Under the pieces are notes generated by a model that worked only from the letters and a program-made list of their open reading frames with translations, was not told where the DNA came from and searched no databases. A program made the translations under genes and the position numbers. This document shows, piece by piece, positions 15,174 through 24,181 of a stretch of 64,000 bases of DNA; position 1 is the stretch's first letter, and every line of letters starts with the position of its first letter. The stretch spans positions 33,252-97,251 of the forward strand of contig JAKFEW010000135.1 in assembly GCA_036675505.1 (NCBI GenBank), given 5' to 3'. This DNA comes from JAKFEW01 sp036675505 (GTDB lineage Bacteria; Cyanobacteriota; Sericytochromatia; S15B-MN24; JAQBPE01).

Positions 15174-17337
15174 TGAAGCGCTTGTCCACGTCGGCGTTCC
15201 GCAGCGCCATCGCGATCGCCTTGCGCTGCCCCACCAGCACCGCGACCCGCTTCGCGCGGGTCAGCGCCGTATAGAGCAAGTTTCGCTGCAGCATCGGGAA
15301 GTGCGTGGTCATGATCGGCACCACCACCGCCGGGAACTCGCTGCCCTGGCTCTTGTGGACCGTGATCGCGAAGGCCAGCGCCAGCTCGTTGAGGTCCGAG
15401 AAGTCGTATTCGATCGGCACCTCGACCGTTCGCAGCGTCAGCGTCTGCTCCTCCGGGTCGATCGCGTCGACGATGCCCATGTCGCCGTTGAAGACCTGCT
15501 TGTCGTAGTTGTTGCGCAGCTGGATCGCCTTGTCGCCGACCCTGAAAGTCCGGGCCCCCACGCTCACGCCGGCCAGCCCCGCGCGTTGCGGGTTCAGCGC
15601 GTCCTGCAGCCGCGCGTTGAGGTTGGTCGCGCCCACCACGCCGCGGTTCATCGGGCAGAGCACCTGGATGTCGGCCACCGGGTCGAGGCCGAAGCGCTTC
15701 GGCAGGCTCTTGCCCACCGCGTTCACGATCAGCCTCGCGGCGTCCTCCGGGTCTTCGACCTCGAGGAAGTAGCAGTCCGCGCGCACCTCGCCGGTCGGCA
15801 CGAGGAGCTCGGGGAACTCGCCGCGCCGGATCTTGTGGGCGTTCTTGACGATCAGGCTCGCCTCGGCCTGCCGGAAGACCTTCGTCAGCTCGACCGCCGG
15901 CACCCGCCCGCTCGCCAGCACGTCGCGCAGCACGTTGCCAGGCCCGACCGAGGGCAGCTGGTTCGTGTCGCCGACCAGGATCAGGTGACCGAGGGGCGGG
16001 ATGGCCTTGAGGAGGCTGTTCGCGAGCAGCGAGTCGAGCATCGAGGCTTCGTCCACCAGCACCACGTCCGCCTCGACCGGGCGATCGGCATCGCGCGTGA
16101 AGCCCATGCGATCCGGCGCGAATTCGAGCAACCGGTGCAAGGTCTTGGCCTCACGGCCCGTGACCTCGGACAGTCGCTTGGCCGCTCGGCCGGTCGGGCT
16201 CGCGAGCAGCACGATCTGCTCGTAGGCTGCGAGCAGGCGCACGATCGTGCGCACGGTGGTGGTCTTGCCGGTGCCCGGGCCGCCGGTGAGCACGAAGACC
16301 CGGCTCCGAACGGCGGCGAGCACGGCCAGGCGTTGCTCCTCGGAAAGGGCGATCGCCTCTTCCGCCTGGATCTCGGCCAGGCGCGCCTCGAGGTCGTCCG
16401 GCACCTCCGCCGGCCGCGCGACGAGCTTCAACAACCGGCGCGCCAGGTTCGTCTCGGCCATCCAGAGCGAGGGGAGCCAGACCAGCGGCTCGTCGCCCCA
16501 GTCCGCCTCAACGATTACCTCTTCGGCACAGGCGAGCTCGGCGAGCGGGGTCTCGAGCGCCTGCGGCTCCACGCCGAGGATCTCGGCGCCCGAGCTGATC
16601 AGCTGGGCGCGCGGCTGGGTCATATGGCCCTGGTCCGACGCCTCGCCGAGCACGTGCAGCAGGCCCGCGCGCAGCCGCATGGGGGCGTCGTGGGGCACGC
16701 CCAGGTTGCGCGCGATGCGATCCGCCGTCTTGAAGCCGATGCCCCAGACGTCCTTCGCGAGCCGGTAAGGGTCGTGGGTCACGACCTGGATCGACTCGTC
16801 GCCGTAGGTCTTGAAAATTTTCACAGCATAGGTCGTCGCGACGCCGTGCGTCTGCAGGAAGATCATCACTTCCTTGATCCGCTTCTGGTCCTGCCAGGCC
16901 CGCCCGATCATCGCCACGCGGTGGGGGCCCACGCCGCGCACCTCGTTCATGCGCTCGGGCGAGTGCTCGATGATGTCGAGGATCTCCATGCCGAAGTGCT
17001 TGACCAGGCGCTTCGCGGTCTTCGGCCCGACACCTTTGATCAGGCCCGATCCCAGGTACTTCTCGAGGCCGACGAGCGTGGCCGGCTTCTCGACCTCGTA
17101 GCGCTCGGCTTTGAACTGGGGCCCGTGCTTGGGGTGCGCGCCCCAGGCGCCCACGATTTTCACGGCCTCGCCGGCCGAGAGGCTGCCGAAATGCCCGATC
17201 ACGGTCACGAGCTCGGGTTGACCCGCGACCGCCAGCTTGGCGACCGTGTAGCCATTCTCCTGGTTGTGGTAGGTGATGCGCTCCACCAGCCCGCGAATCG
17301 TCTGGCCGGGCAGGGGGAGGCCGCGCTCGTCGCCCAT
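15142..17337 (-). CDS. recD2: RecD2-type ATP-dependent 5'-3' DNA helicase
   Basis: 731 aa from ATG 17337, with GAGG five bases upstream; 29 extra upstream codons overlap the promoter and are rejected. N-terminal OB-like domain (GLVERITYHNQENGYTVAKL), helix-hairpin-helix segments around 'GLIKGVGPKTAKRLVKHFG' and 'MNEVRGVGPHRV', then the SF1B motor: Walker A LTGGPGTGKTTTV, Walker B VLVDEASMLDS, motif III VGDTNQLPSVGPG, motif IV KVFRQ, motif V TVHKSQGSEF, motif VI LYTALTRAKR. RecD2 acts without RecBC in bacteria such as Deinococcus and Bacillus, in repair and fork maintenance. It is monocistronic. Confidence 0.97.
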   Translation of the reverse strand: MGDERGLPLPGQTIRGLVERITYHNQENGYTVAKLAVAGQPELVTVIGHFGSLSAGEAVKIVGAWGAHPKHGPQFKAERYEVEKPATLVGLEKYLGSGLIKGVGPKTAKRLVKHFGMEILDIIEHSPERMNEVRGVGPHRVAMIGRAWQDQKRIKEVMIFLQTHGVATTYAVKIFKTYGDESIQVVTHDPYRLAKDVWGIGFKTADRIARNLGVPHDAPMRLRAGLLHVLGEASDQGHMTQPRAQLISSGAEILGVEPQALETPLAELACAEEVIVEADWGDEPLVWLPSLWMAETNLARRLLKLVARPAEVPDDLEARLAEIQAEEAIALSEEQRLAVLAAVRSRVFVLTGGPGTGKTTTVRTIVRLLAAYEQIVLLASPTGRAAKRLSEVTGREAKTLHRLLEFAPDRMGFTRDADRPVEADVVLVDEASMLDSLLANSLLKAIPPLGHLILVGDTNQLPSVGPGNVLRDVLASGRVPAVELTKVFRQAEASLIVKNAHKIRRGEFPELLVPTGEVRADCYFLEVEDPEDAARLIVNAVGKSLPKRFGLDPVADIQVLCPMNRGVVGATNLNARLQDALNPQRAGLAGVSVGARTFRVGDKAIQLRNNYDKQVFNGDMGIVDAIDPEEQTLTLRTVEVPIEYDFSDLNELALAFAITVHKSQGSEFPAVVVPIMTTHFPMLQRNLLYTALTRAKRVAVLVGQRKAIAMALRNADVDKRFTRLKERLQGP

Positions 17338-17361
17338 GCGTGCCTCGTTTCGGGTCGCCCG

Positions 17362-17367
17362 ATCATA
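17362..17367 (-). promoter_or_regulatory. -10 element (TGG-TATGAT) for recD2
   Basis: TATGAT preceded by TGG on the minus strand, 24 nt before the recD2 ATG. Same form as other promoters in the window. Confidence 0.6.
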
Positions 17368-17484
17368 CCACCGGCCGCCCGGCGACGGGCTTGCAGGCCG
17401 ACTTTCCCGTATCTTAACTACCAATTAACGCAGGTTTTCCACGCGGCACGGCGATATTCAGGTTGTAACCCCGAGGAGAGCCCC

Positions 17485-18324
17485 ATGCGTATGATGACCG
17501 TAGGGAACCAGCGTCGCTGGATCGCCAAGCTCGTGACCATCGCCTTCTGCGCGACCGCCCTGTCGCTGACGGGCTGCGGCTCGTCGCCCACGGCGCCAGC
17601 CGCCGTCCAGCGCGCGCGCTCGTCCAAGGTGGTGAACCTGCCGGTCGTCGGTGGCCCTTCCACCTTCGAGGCCGTGGGTGTCGCGCAGCCCAAGCGGCCG
17701 ACCACCGGCACGCAGGCGGGCGGCGCCGGCGCTGCCTACCAGGACACGGGCGCCAAGCCGGCCACGGGCGCCGGGGCCGCCGCCACGGGGCAGCTCGAGG
17801 CCGCGATCGTGACCGAGAAGAATGGCTCGCTCTTCGGCATGGGCACCTACAAGTGCACCGTCGAAGTGACCAACCCGACCGACCACCGCCTGACCGGCAA
17901 CGTGACCGTGACCTTCATGAACAAGGACAAGCCTTCGAAGACCGAGCCGGCCGTCCGCCCGGTCGACGTGCCTGCCAACGGCGCGATCACGCTCGAGTTC
18001 GAAGACAAGAAGTGGAGCACCGACAACGCGGAGGTGGAGGTCGCGACCAACGCCGCGCCGCCCGGCGGGCTCGTTGCGGCGGTAATCAAGACCAAGAACG
18101 GCATCGTCTTCGGCATGGGCAAGTTCAAGACCACCGTCGAGGTCACCAACCCGACTGGCGCCACGAAGAGCGGCACGCTGGTCGTGACGTTCACCAACAA
18201 GGGCGAGCCGGTCGAAGGGTCGCCGATCAAGCAGGAGCTCACGCTCGACGCCGGCGAGACGCAGACGTTCGACTTCGAGGACAAGCACTGGAAGACGGAC
18301 GGCGTCGAAGCCGACATCGAGTGA
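17485..18324 (+). CDS. Lipoprotein with two tandem FxxE-like beta domains
   Basis: 279 aa, ATG 17485 with GAGGAG upstream. The lipobox is LTGC (LSLTGCGSS, Cys ~31). After a Gly/Ala/Thr-rich linker come two clearly duplicated ~80-residue domains: 'NGSLFGMGTYKCTVEVTNPT...GNVTVTFMNKDKPSK' and 'NGIVFGMGKFKTTVEVTNPT...GTLVVTFTNKGEPVE', each ending in 'FEDKxW.TD'. The strands look like an immunoglobulin-like or CARDB-like sandwich, which suggests a cell-surface binding protein. No enzyme motif is seen. It ends 3 bp from the stop of the convergent aminotransferase. Confidence 0.78.
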   Translation: MRMMTVGNQRRWIAKLVTIAFCATALSLTGCGSSPTAPAAVQRARSSKVVNLPVVGGPSTFEAVGVAQPKRPTTGTQAGGAGAAYQDTGAKPATGAGAAATGQLEAAIVTEKNGSLFGMGTYKCTVEVTNPTDHRLTGNVTVTFMNKDKPSKTEPAVRPVDVPANGAITLEFEDKKWSTDNAEVEVATNAAPPGGLVAAVIKTKNGIVFGMGKFKTTVEVTNPTGATKSGTLVVTFTNKGEPVEGSPIKQELTLDAGETQTFDFEDKHWKTDGVEADIE

Positions 18325-18327
18325 GCG

Positions 18328-19440
18328 TCAGGGTTTCAGGCGCTCAGCGAGGAAATCCAGGCCGGCCGTGAGGCCGGCCTCGTCTCTGTGACCGAAGCCC
18401 ACGCGCAGGGTGCCCGGGAAGCCTACCGTGGTGCCGGGGATCGCCATCACGCGCGCATCCTGGTACCAGGCGTCGGCCAGCGCCAGGTCGTCGAGCGGCG
18501 TGCCGTCGGCCAGGCCCAACAAGAAGCAGGCCGCGTAGGGCGAGGGCTCGCCGGCGAGCCACGGACGGGCGGCCAACCATTCCAGGAGGACCGCGCGGTT
18601 GCGCGTGACGACGGCGCGGTTCGCGGCTGCGAGGTCCGCCCGCGCAGGCCAGAGCGACCGCACGGCCGCCGTGGCCGGGCCGGCCAGGGCGAGCGAGACC
18701 TGCTCGCGCCAGACCAGGGCTGCGGCGAGCACCGCCGGATCGCCCGCCAACCAGCCCACGCGGGTGCCGGGCAGCGCCCACGACTTGGAGGTGGAGTCCG
18801 AGGACACCACGCGGTGCGGGCCGACCAGCGTCAGCACCGCCGGCGGCGGCGCGGCCTCGCCGGCGCCGCGATAGACCTCGTCGACCAGCAGGTGGGCGCG
18901 CGGGTGGGCGCGCACGCGGTCGACGACGGCGCGCAGGGCGTCCGGGGCCGCGACCCGGCCGGTGGGGTTGTGGGGTGAGTTCAGCGCGACGACGCGCGTG
19001 GCCGGCGTCATGAGCGCCTGGAGGGCCGCCGGGTCAATCGCCGCACCGGGCGTCGCCGGCAGGCACCAGGGCACGACCGTGGCGCCCGTCGCCGCGGCCA
19101 CACAGGCCAGCTGCGGGTAGGATGGCGCCTGCACGATCGCCTCGTCGCCCGGCCCGAGCAAGGTCATGAGCGCCAGGAAGTTGGCCTCGACCGCGCCCGC
19201 GGCCAGCAGCACCTGGCCTGGCCCGGCAAGCCCGAGATCGGCCGCGATCAGGGCGCGCAGCGCCGGATCGCCCGCCGGCTCGTCGTAGCCCCAGTCGATC
19301 TCGCGCGCCCAGCCCAGCGGCAGCCAGGCCGCGAGTTCCGCGGGCGCCCAGGCCGTCGCGGCCGTCGAAGCCAGCGAGAGCGTGTGCGGACCCGGCCGGG
19401 CCGTGAACCAACGTTCGAGCGGAGATGGATCGAGGCGCAT
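18328..19440 (-). CDS. Class I/II pyridoxal-phosphate aminotransferase
   Basis: 370 aa. Fold-type I markers are visible: AGAVEANF near the N-terminus of the large domain, NSPHNPTG (PLP-binding Asn), VDEVYRG (Asp that pairs with the pyridine nitrogen), SDSTSKSWALPGTRVGW (Schiff-base Lys), and the C-terminal LRVGFGH Arg that binds the substrate carboxylate. The short length and AxGxxEA opening resemble aspartate/alanine-type or capreomycidine-synthase-like enzymes; the substrate is not clear. No Shine-Dalgarno or typical -10 is seen before ATG 19440. Confidence 0.9.
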   Translation of the reverse strand: MRLDPSPLERWFTARPGPHTLSLASTAATAWAPAELAAWLPLGWAREIDWGYDEPAGDPALRALIAADLGLAGPGQVLLAAGAVEANFLALMTLLGPGDEAIVQAPSYPQLACVAAATGATVVPWCLPATPGAAIDPAALQALMTPATRVVALNSPHNPTGRVAAPDALRAVVDRVRAHPRAHLLVDEVYRGAGEAAPPPAVLTLVGPHRVVSSDSTSKSWALPGTRVGWLAGDPAVLAAALVWREQVSLALAGPATAAVRSLWPARADLAAANRAVVTRNRAVLLEWLAARPWLAGEPSPYAACFLLGLADGTPLDDLALADAWYQDARVMAIPGTTVGFPGTLRVGFGHRDEAGLTAGLDFLAERLKP

Positions 19441-19491
19441 GGCGCACCAGCAGAACCGGGCGAACTACGGATGTCAAGCGCGGGTGGCGTC

Positions 19492-19508
19492 TGTAACATA
19501 GCGTTACA
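19492..19508. promoter_or_regulatory. Palindrome TGTAAC-N5-GTTACA upstream of the DksA-like gene
   Basis: A perfect 6-bp inverted repeat with five central bases, in the divergent space between the aminotransferase and the DksA-like gene. It contains a possible -10 (TAACAT, 19494-19499). The 9-mer GCGTTACAT is shared with the region before the 562 gene, so it is a candidate operator. Confidence 0.4.
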
Positions 19509-19557
19509 TCGGTCGACGGGGTCATGAGGTGGGCGAACGCGCCCCAGGGAGAGCGTT

Positions 19558-19929
19558 ATGGCGAAGTTCGAACAGTTCAAGGTGCGGCTCGAAGATGAGA
19601 AGCGCCGCCTGGAGCGCATGATTGCCAACCGCCGGGACAGCGTCAGCAGCCAAAAGTCGATGGGCATCAACGAGTCCTTCTCGAACTCCGGCGACGACGA
19701 GTATGCGGACGCGGCGACCGATACGTTCAACCAGGAGCTCGATATGACGATGCTGAACAAGTACAAGTTCCGCATCACGCGCGTCGACGATGCGCTCTCG
19801 CGCCTGGCGGAAGGCTCCTACGGCACGTGCGTGCGTTGCCACCAGAAGATCTCGGAAGGGCGGCTCGAGGCCGTTCCCGATACCAGCTATTGCCGCGACT
19901 GCGAAGCCGAGGTCGAGGTCCAGGACTGA
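19558..19929 (+). CDS. DksA/TraR-family zinc-finger protein
   Basis: 123 aa, ATG preceded by AGGGAGAGCGTT. It has a long N-terminal helical hairpin (KVRLEDEKRRLERMIANRR...) whose tip holds acidic DDEYADAATD, and a four-cysteine zinc finger (Cys91, 94, 112, 115; CVRC...YCRDCEAE). The pattern 'G.YG.C..C...I...RLEA.P....C..C' is diagnostic. DksA-type proteins insert their coiled coil into the RNA polymerase secondary channel and modulate initiation, with ppGpp in proteobacteria. In Gram-positive-type lineages similar proteins (YteA, YocK) are less studied. It is flanked by a palindromic upstream site and a strong terminator. Confidence 0.92.
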   Translation: MAKFEQFKVRLEDEKRRLERMIANRRDSVSSQKSMGINESFSNSGDDEYADAATDTFNQELDMTMLNKYKFRITRVDDALSRLAEGSYGTCVRCHQKISEGRLEAVPDTSYCRDCEAEVEVQD

Positions 19930-19943
19930 GGCGACGTGCACCT

Positions 19944-19975
19944 GACGGGGGGCCGGGACGGGCCCCCCGTCTTTT
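19944..19975 (+). terminator. Intrinsic terminator of the DksA-like gene
   Basis: Perfect 11-bp stem (19944-19954 with 19961-19971), loop GGGACG, then TTTT. Confidence 0.92.
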
Positions 19976-20081
19976 CTTGGAAACTTTGGCGGGAAACCGC
20001 AAGGGCCGCTCGCCATACGACTTCGCGCAAGCTCGCACCGCCTTGCTCGCGCTTACGCGCGGATTCGCGGACGCCCGGCCG

Positions 20082-20873
20082 TCAGGCGCGCGCCAGATAC
20101 GCGGCACGGTAGGTCTCGGGACCGACCGGCGTGAAGCCCTGGGCCTCGTACGCCTCGAGCAGCTCGAAGCCGGCCTCCGCGAGCAGCGCGCGCACCGTCG
20201 CGTCGTCGTAGCCGCGCGCCGTGTGGGTGATATCGATCCGCCGCCAGGTCGCGGGATCGTCGGCCTCCGGCGCGAAGTACGTGGCCTGCAACGTCGCGAT
20301 CCCGCTCGTGCCGTCGTAGCGTGAACGCCAGAATCGGGCGTAATTCTCGGCCAGGTGCGAATCCTCAGCGTTGCCCCAGACGCTCGCGTACGCGTGCGGC
20401 GTGTTGACGTCGAAGAAGAACAGGCCGCCTGGCGCGAGGATGCGCCGGATGCCCATCAGGGCGCGGCGGAAGTCGGTGGGAACCGTAAGGTGGTTCAGGC
20501 TGTCGTAGAGACATGTAACGAGGTCGAAGCCACCCTCGGGGAAGCCCGGCCAGCGCTCGGGCAGGTCCGCCAGGTCGGCCTGGAGCCAGTTCACGTCCAC
20601 CTTCCACCGCTCCGCGCGCGCCCGTGCGCGCGCCAGCATCGCCGCCGAGCCGTCGATGCCGGTCACGCGGAACTTGCGGCGCGCGAGCGCCACGGCGGCC
20701 GCGCCGGTGCCACAGGCCAGATCTGCGATCCGGATCGGCTTGATACGGCGCAGCGCCAGGATCTCCAGCAGATAGCCGATCATCTTGAGGCTGAAACGGC
20801 TCTGGCCGCTTATGTCATAGACCGCGGCGAGCGAATCGTACATGTCCGCGCCGGGCGGTGGTTTAACGTCCAT
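20082..20873 (-). CDS. Class I SAM-dependent methyltransferase
   Basis: 263 aa. The motif I glycine loop is IADLACGTGAAAVALA, motif II is the acidic 'VTGIDGSAAML', motif III 'LVTCLYDSLNHL' and post-III 'LAPGGLFFFDVN'. 'DSLxxVYD' near the start and the 'YDSLNHL' segment are common in small-molecule methyltransferases of the Methyltransf_25 type. The acceptor is unknown. The start may be ATG 20873 or ATG 20843 (MYDSLAAVYD, where family members usually begin); neither has a Shine-Dalgarno. No operon partner. Confidence 0.88.
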   Translation of the reverse strand: MDVKPPPGADMYDSLAAVYDISGQSRFSLKMIGYLLEILALRRIKPIRIADLACGTGAAAVALARRKFRVTGIDGSAAMLARARARAERWKVDVNWLQADLADLPERWPGFPEGGFDLVTCLYDSLNHLTVPTDFRRALMGIRRILAPGGLFFFDVNTPHAYASVWGNAEDSHLAENYARFWRSRYDGTSGIATLQATYFAPEADDPATWRRIDITHTARGYDDATVRALLAEAGFELLEAYEAQGFTPVGPETYRAAYLARA

Positions 20874-21218
20874 TTAACCCGCGAGGCCATTTCGTCGGCG
20901 TAACAACTGGTTTCCAGTCTTTACAAAACATGAGACGGAGATCACAAATAAATCAAGTCAGGACGCAAGCCCAGGGGAAAGAGGAGGTATATAGAGCTTA
21001 CCTGGTTTATTAAATCCTGGTAAAACAGAAGTCAAATCCGTTTTATACGCGAGTAAACACGAGATAATCGGCCCCGGCCAAGCGAGCCGTGGCGAAATCT
21101 GGCCAAAAACGACGAAATTCGCGGTTAGGTTCTGACCACGGCGGAACCCTACAATAGAAGGGTCCGAAACGAAGAAATCTCTGCCCGTGTAGGCGGGTGG
21201 ATTTAGGAGGTAAATCTC
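20874..21218. other. AT-richer regulatory stretch upstream of the sigma factor gene
   Basis: 345 bp without a gene, less GC-rich than its surroundings. It holds a TACAAT -10 candidate at 21150-21155 (leader ~63 nt to the sigma start), an earlier GATAAT at 21063-21068, a small inverted repeat CTGG-TTT-CCAG near 20907-20917, and the excellent Shine-Dalgarno AGGAGG at 21205-21210. Multiple promoters for a major sigma gene would be usual. I see no RNA gene or riboswitch I can name. Confidence 0.45.
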
Positions 21219-22283
<1,065 letters not shown>

Positions 22284-22290
22284 CGCTCGG

Positions 22291-22442
22291 TTTTGAGATT
22301 TGAGTGTTGAGTTTTGAGTTCAATACTCGACCTCGGCCCCGCCAACTGCGAAGCCCTCTCACCATCACGGTGAGAGGGCTTCCTTACATCCAGCCGGGCC
22401 CGGCGCCCTGCCAACTCAAATCTCAAAACTCAAATCTCAAAA
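22291..22442. repeat. Inverted-repeat element with central hairpin
   Basis: Two 30-bp arms (22291-22320 and 22413-22442) built of TTTTGAG/ATTTGAG units are inverted copies with 28 of 30 positions matching. They flank ~92 bp holding a perfect 14-bp hairpin (22350-22363 with 22369-22382, loop ATCAC). It lies between the stops of the convergent sigma factor and methyltransferase genes and is AT-rich in a GC-rich genome. It could be a bidirectional terminator, a dispersed repeat, or both. Confidence 0.75.
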
Positions 22443-22448
22443 CGACCA

Positions 22449-23030
22449 CTAATCAGAAGCAGGCTTGCGACCCACCAACAGGCAGCTCTGCTTGCCCCAG
22501 GTGTGCGTCCAGCGGCGGTGGAACTCGATCGTGAAGTAGGTGCTCATCTTGCGCCGCACCTCGTTCAGCGCCTGCTGGGCGCGCGACTCGCGGCGGCCGA
22601 AGAAGAGCATCTGGACGAGCCGGTCACGGATGCTCTCGAGCCCGGTGCTGACGTCGTGCCAGTAAACCTTGCCTTCCGGCTTGGTCACGCGCCAGAGTTC
22701 GTCGAGCACCTGATCGACTTGTGGAAAGCGCTCGTAAGAGCCAAAGGCGATCACGAGATCGAAATAGCCGTCCGGGTAGGGGATCGCGACCTGGTTCAGG
22801 CGAAAGAACATCATGTTCTTCTGCTCGGCCTGCTGCATGAGCTTCTCGGCACGCTGGAGCGTGGCGTACGAGAAGTCGATCGCCACGAGTTCGCCCGAGC
22901 GTGCGAGCTGATCCGCCATGCCCGCGGTGAAAGCCGTGTTGTTGCTGCCGAGGTAGAGGATGCGATCGCCCGGCCGGATCGGCGCCGAGCGGAGGACTGC
23001 CTCATGCATTCGGTACAGGTGGTGCCGCAT
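22449..23030 (-). CDS. Class I SAM-dependent methyltransferase (UbiE-like)
   Basis: 193 aa from ATG 23030 (MRHHLYRMHEAVL). A longer ORF to 23117 would begin upstream of the TATAAT at 23088-23093 and is rejected. Motif I is somewhat altered (RILYLGSNNTAFTAGMA), followed by LVAIDFSY, the Methyltransf_11 segment 'PYPDGYFDLVIAFGSYERF' and 'PEGKVYWHDVS'. The LGSNN in place of GxGxG is unusual, so SAM binding should be checked. Substrate unknown; it ends just beyond the inverted-repeat element. Confidence 0.75.
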   Translation of the reverse strand: MRHHLYRMHEAVLRSAPIRPGDRILYLGSNNTAFTAGMADQLARSGELVAIDFSYATLQRAEKLMQQAEQKNMMFFRLNQVAIPYPDGYFDLVIAFGSYERFPQVDQVLDELWRVTKPEGKVYWHDVSTGLESIRDRLVQMLFFGRRESRAQQALNEVRRKMSTYFTIEFHRRWTHTWGKQSCLLVGRKPASD

Positions 23031-23087
23031 CCGGGTCGCTTTCGGGTTGGGGGCTCGTAGGGTCGACGGGCAACCGACGGTGCGGGA

Positions 23088-23093
23088 ATTATA
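23088..23093 (-). promoter_or_regulatory. -10 element (GGG-TATAAT) for the methyltransferase at 22449
   Basis: Consensus TATAAT preceded by GGG on the minus strand, 57 nt upstream of ATG 23030. It decides against the longer reading of the gene. Confidence 0.6.
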
Positions 23094-23184
23094 CCCGGAC
23101 CCGCCGCCGATGTTCATCCGGAAAGTTCACGCGGTCGCAACATTGGTGTAAGCGGAGCGCCACGTGTGGGGACGAGCACCGGGG

Positions 23185-23277
23185 TACGATACGGCCAGGA
23201 GAAAGCACCGGCGGCGAGCGCAGGAAGCTGGAATCGAGCAGGCGAACACCACGCTATGGCTCAAATTTGGGTACAAT
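23185..23277 (+). promoter_or_regulatory. Two -10 candidates upstream of the response regulator gene
   Basis: GGGG-TACGAT at 23185-23190 and TTGGG-TACAAT at 23272-23277 lie in the 335-bp divergent space 23031-23365. The second, ~88 nt before the ATG, matches the window's GG-preceded form best. No other feature is seen in this space. Confidence 0.5.
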
Positions 23278-23365
23278 TGAAGTAGAGCATTGGTCGCTCG
23301 CGACCGGCCCGGCTCTTATCTCTTCGAGAGCCCGGCACGCCCCCGGTGGCTGAAGGAGTTACAAC

Positions 23366-24079
23366 ATGGCCAAGATCCTCGTCGTCGATGACGACCCGAA
23401 CATCCGTCTGCTGCTTCAGAAGCAGCTCGAGCTCGAAGGCTACAAGGTGATCACCGCCGCTGGGGGCGAGTCGGCAATCGCCCTGGCGCGCCGCGAGCGC
23501 CCCGACCTGGTGCTGCTCGACCTCATGATGCCGGACATCGACGGCCTCGAGGTCTGCCGTACGCTCCGCCAGGAGATGGTGATCCCGATCATCATGCTCA
23601 CGGCCAAGGGCACCGACACCGACAAGGTGGTCGGCCTGACGATCGGTGCGGATGAGTACATCACCAAGCCCTTCAGCCTGATCGAGCTGACCGCCCGCGT
23701 GAAGGCGAACCTCCGCCGCGTCGATCGCCTCAAGCGCTCGATGGTGGAGTCGCCCAACCGCATCCAGATCGACGACCTGGTGATCGACACCGAGCAGCAC
23801 GTGGTCCTCTACAACGAGGAGCCGATCGACTTGCCGCACAAGGAGTACAGCCTGCTGCACCTCCTCGTGACGAACCTCAGCAAGGCCATCAGCCGCGACA
23901 GCATCCTGTACCGCGTCTGGGGCGACGACTTCTTCGGCGACGACCGCGTGGTGGACGTCCACATCTGCCGCCTGCGGGAGAAGCTCGACCGCCTCGAGAA
24001 CTGCCCGATCGAGATCCAGACCGTCCGCGGCGTCGGCTACCGCTGCGCCAAGGTCAAGGCCGCGGCGAACGCCAAGTAA
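23366..24079 (+). CDS. OmpR/PhoB-family response regulator (orphan)
   Basis: 237 aa, ATG with GAAGGAG upstream. The receiver domain has the acidic pair Asp8-Asp9, phospho-acceptor Asp52 (LVLLDLMMP), Thr in MLTAKGTD and Lys in YITKPF. The winged-helix output domain runs from ~130 to 230 (LPHKEYSLLHLLVTNL, VDVHICRLREKLDR, TVRGVGYR). It is a DNA-binding transcription factor controlled by a sensor kinase, but no kinase is adjacent. Terminator-like hairpin downstream; monocistronic. Confidence 0.95.
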   Translation: MAKILVVDDDPNIRLLLQKQLELEGYKVITAAGGESAIALARRERPDLVLLDLMMPDIDGLEVCRTLRQEMVIPIIMLTAKGTDTDKVVGLTIGADEYITKPFSLIELTARVKANLRRVDRLKRSMVESPNRIQIDDLVIDTEQHVVLYNEEPIDLPHKEYSLLHLLVTNLSKAISRDSILYRVWGDDFFGDDRVVDVHICRLREKLDRLENCPIEIQTVRGVGYRCAKVKAAANAK

Positions 24080-24098
24080 GGCTCGGGAGTTTCAATCG

Positions 24099-24127
24099 AA
24101 CGGGCCCGGCATCCGCCGGGCCCGTTT
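24099..24127 (+). terminator. Intrinsic terminator-like hairpin
   Basis: Perfect 12-bp stem (24099-24110 with 24115-24126), loop ATCC, weak T-tract. It follows the response regulator gene by 20 bp. Confidence 0.7.
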
Positions 24128-24181
24128 CACATTGTTGATGGGTATGAGCGAACCAATCCCACGCTCGCGCCGGAGGTCCCT

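Noticed and set aside
15301..18324. 1007-codon ORF antisense to recD2 and running into the lipoprotein gene
   Set aside because: High-GC shadow. The recD2 helicase motifs are on the other strand, and the in-frame lipoprotein part has its own Shine-Dalgarno and ATG at 17485.
20874..21218. Riboswitch or structured leader before the sigma factor
   Set aside because: No recognisable conserved core or terminator/antiterminator pair; only AT-rich promoter-like sequence.
23031..23117. N-terminal extension of the 22449 methyltransferase
   Set aside because: It lies upstream of the TATAAT promoter and does not resemble a methyltransferase.
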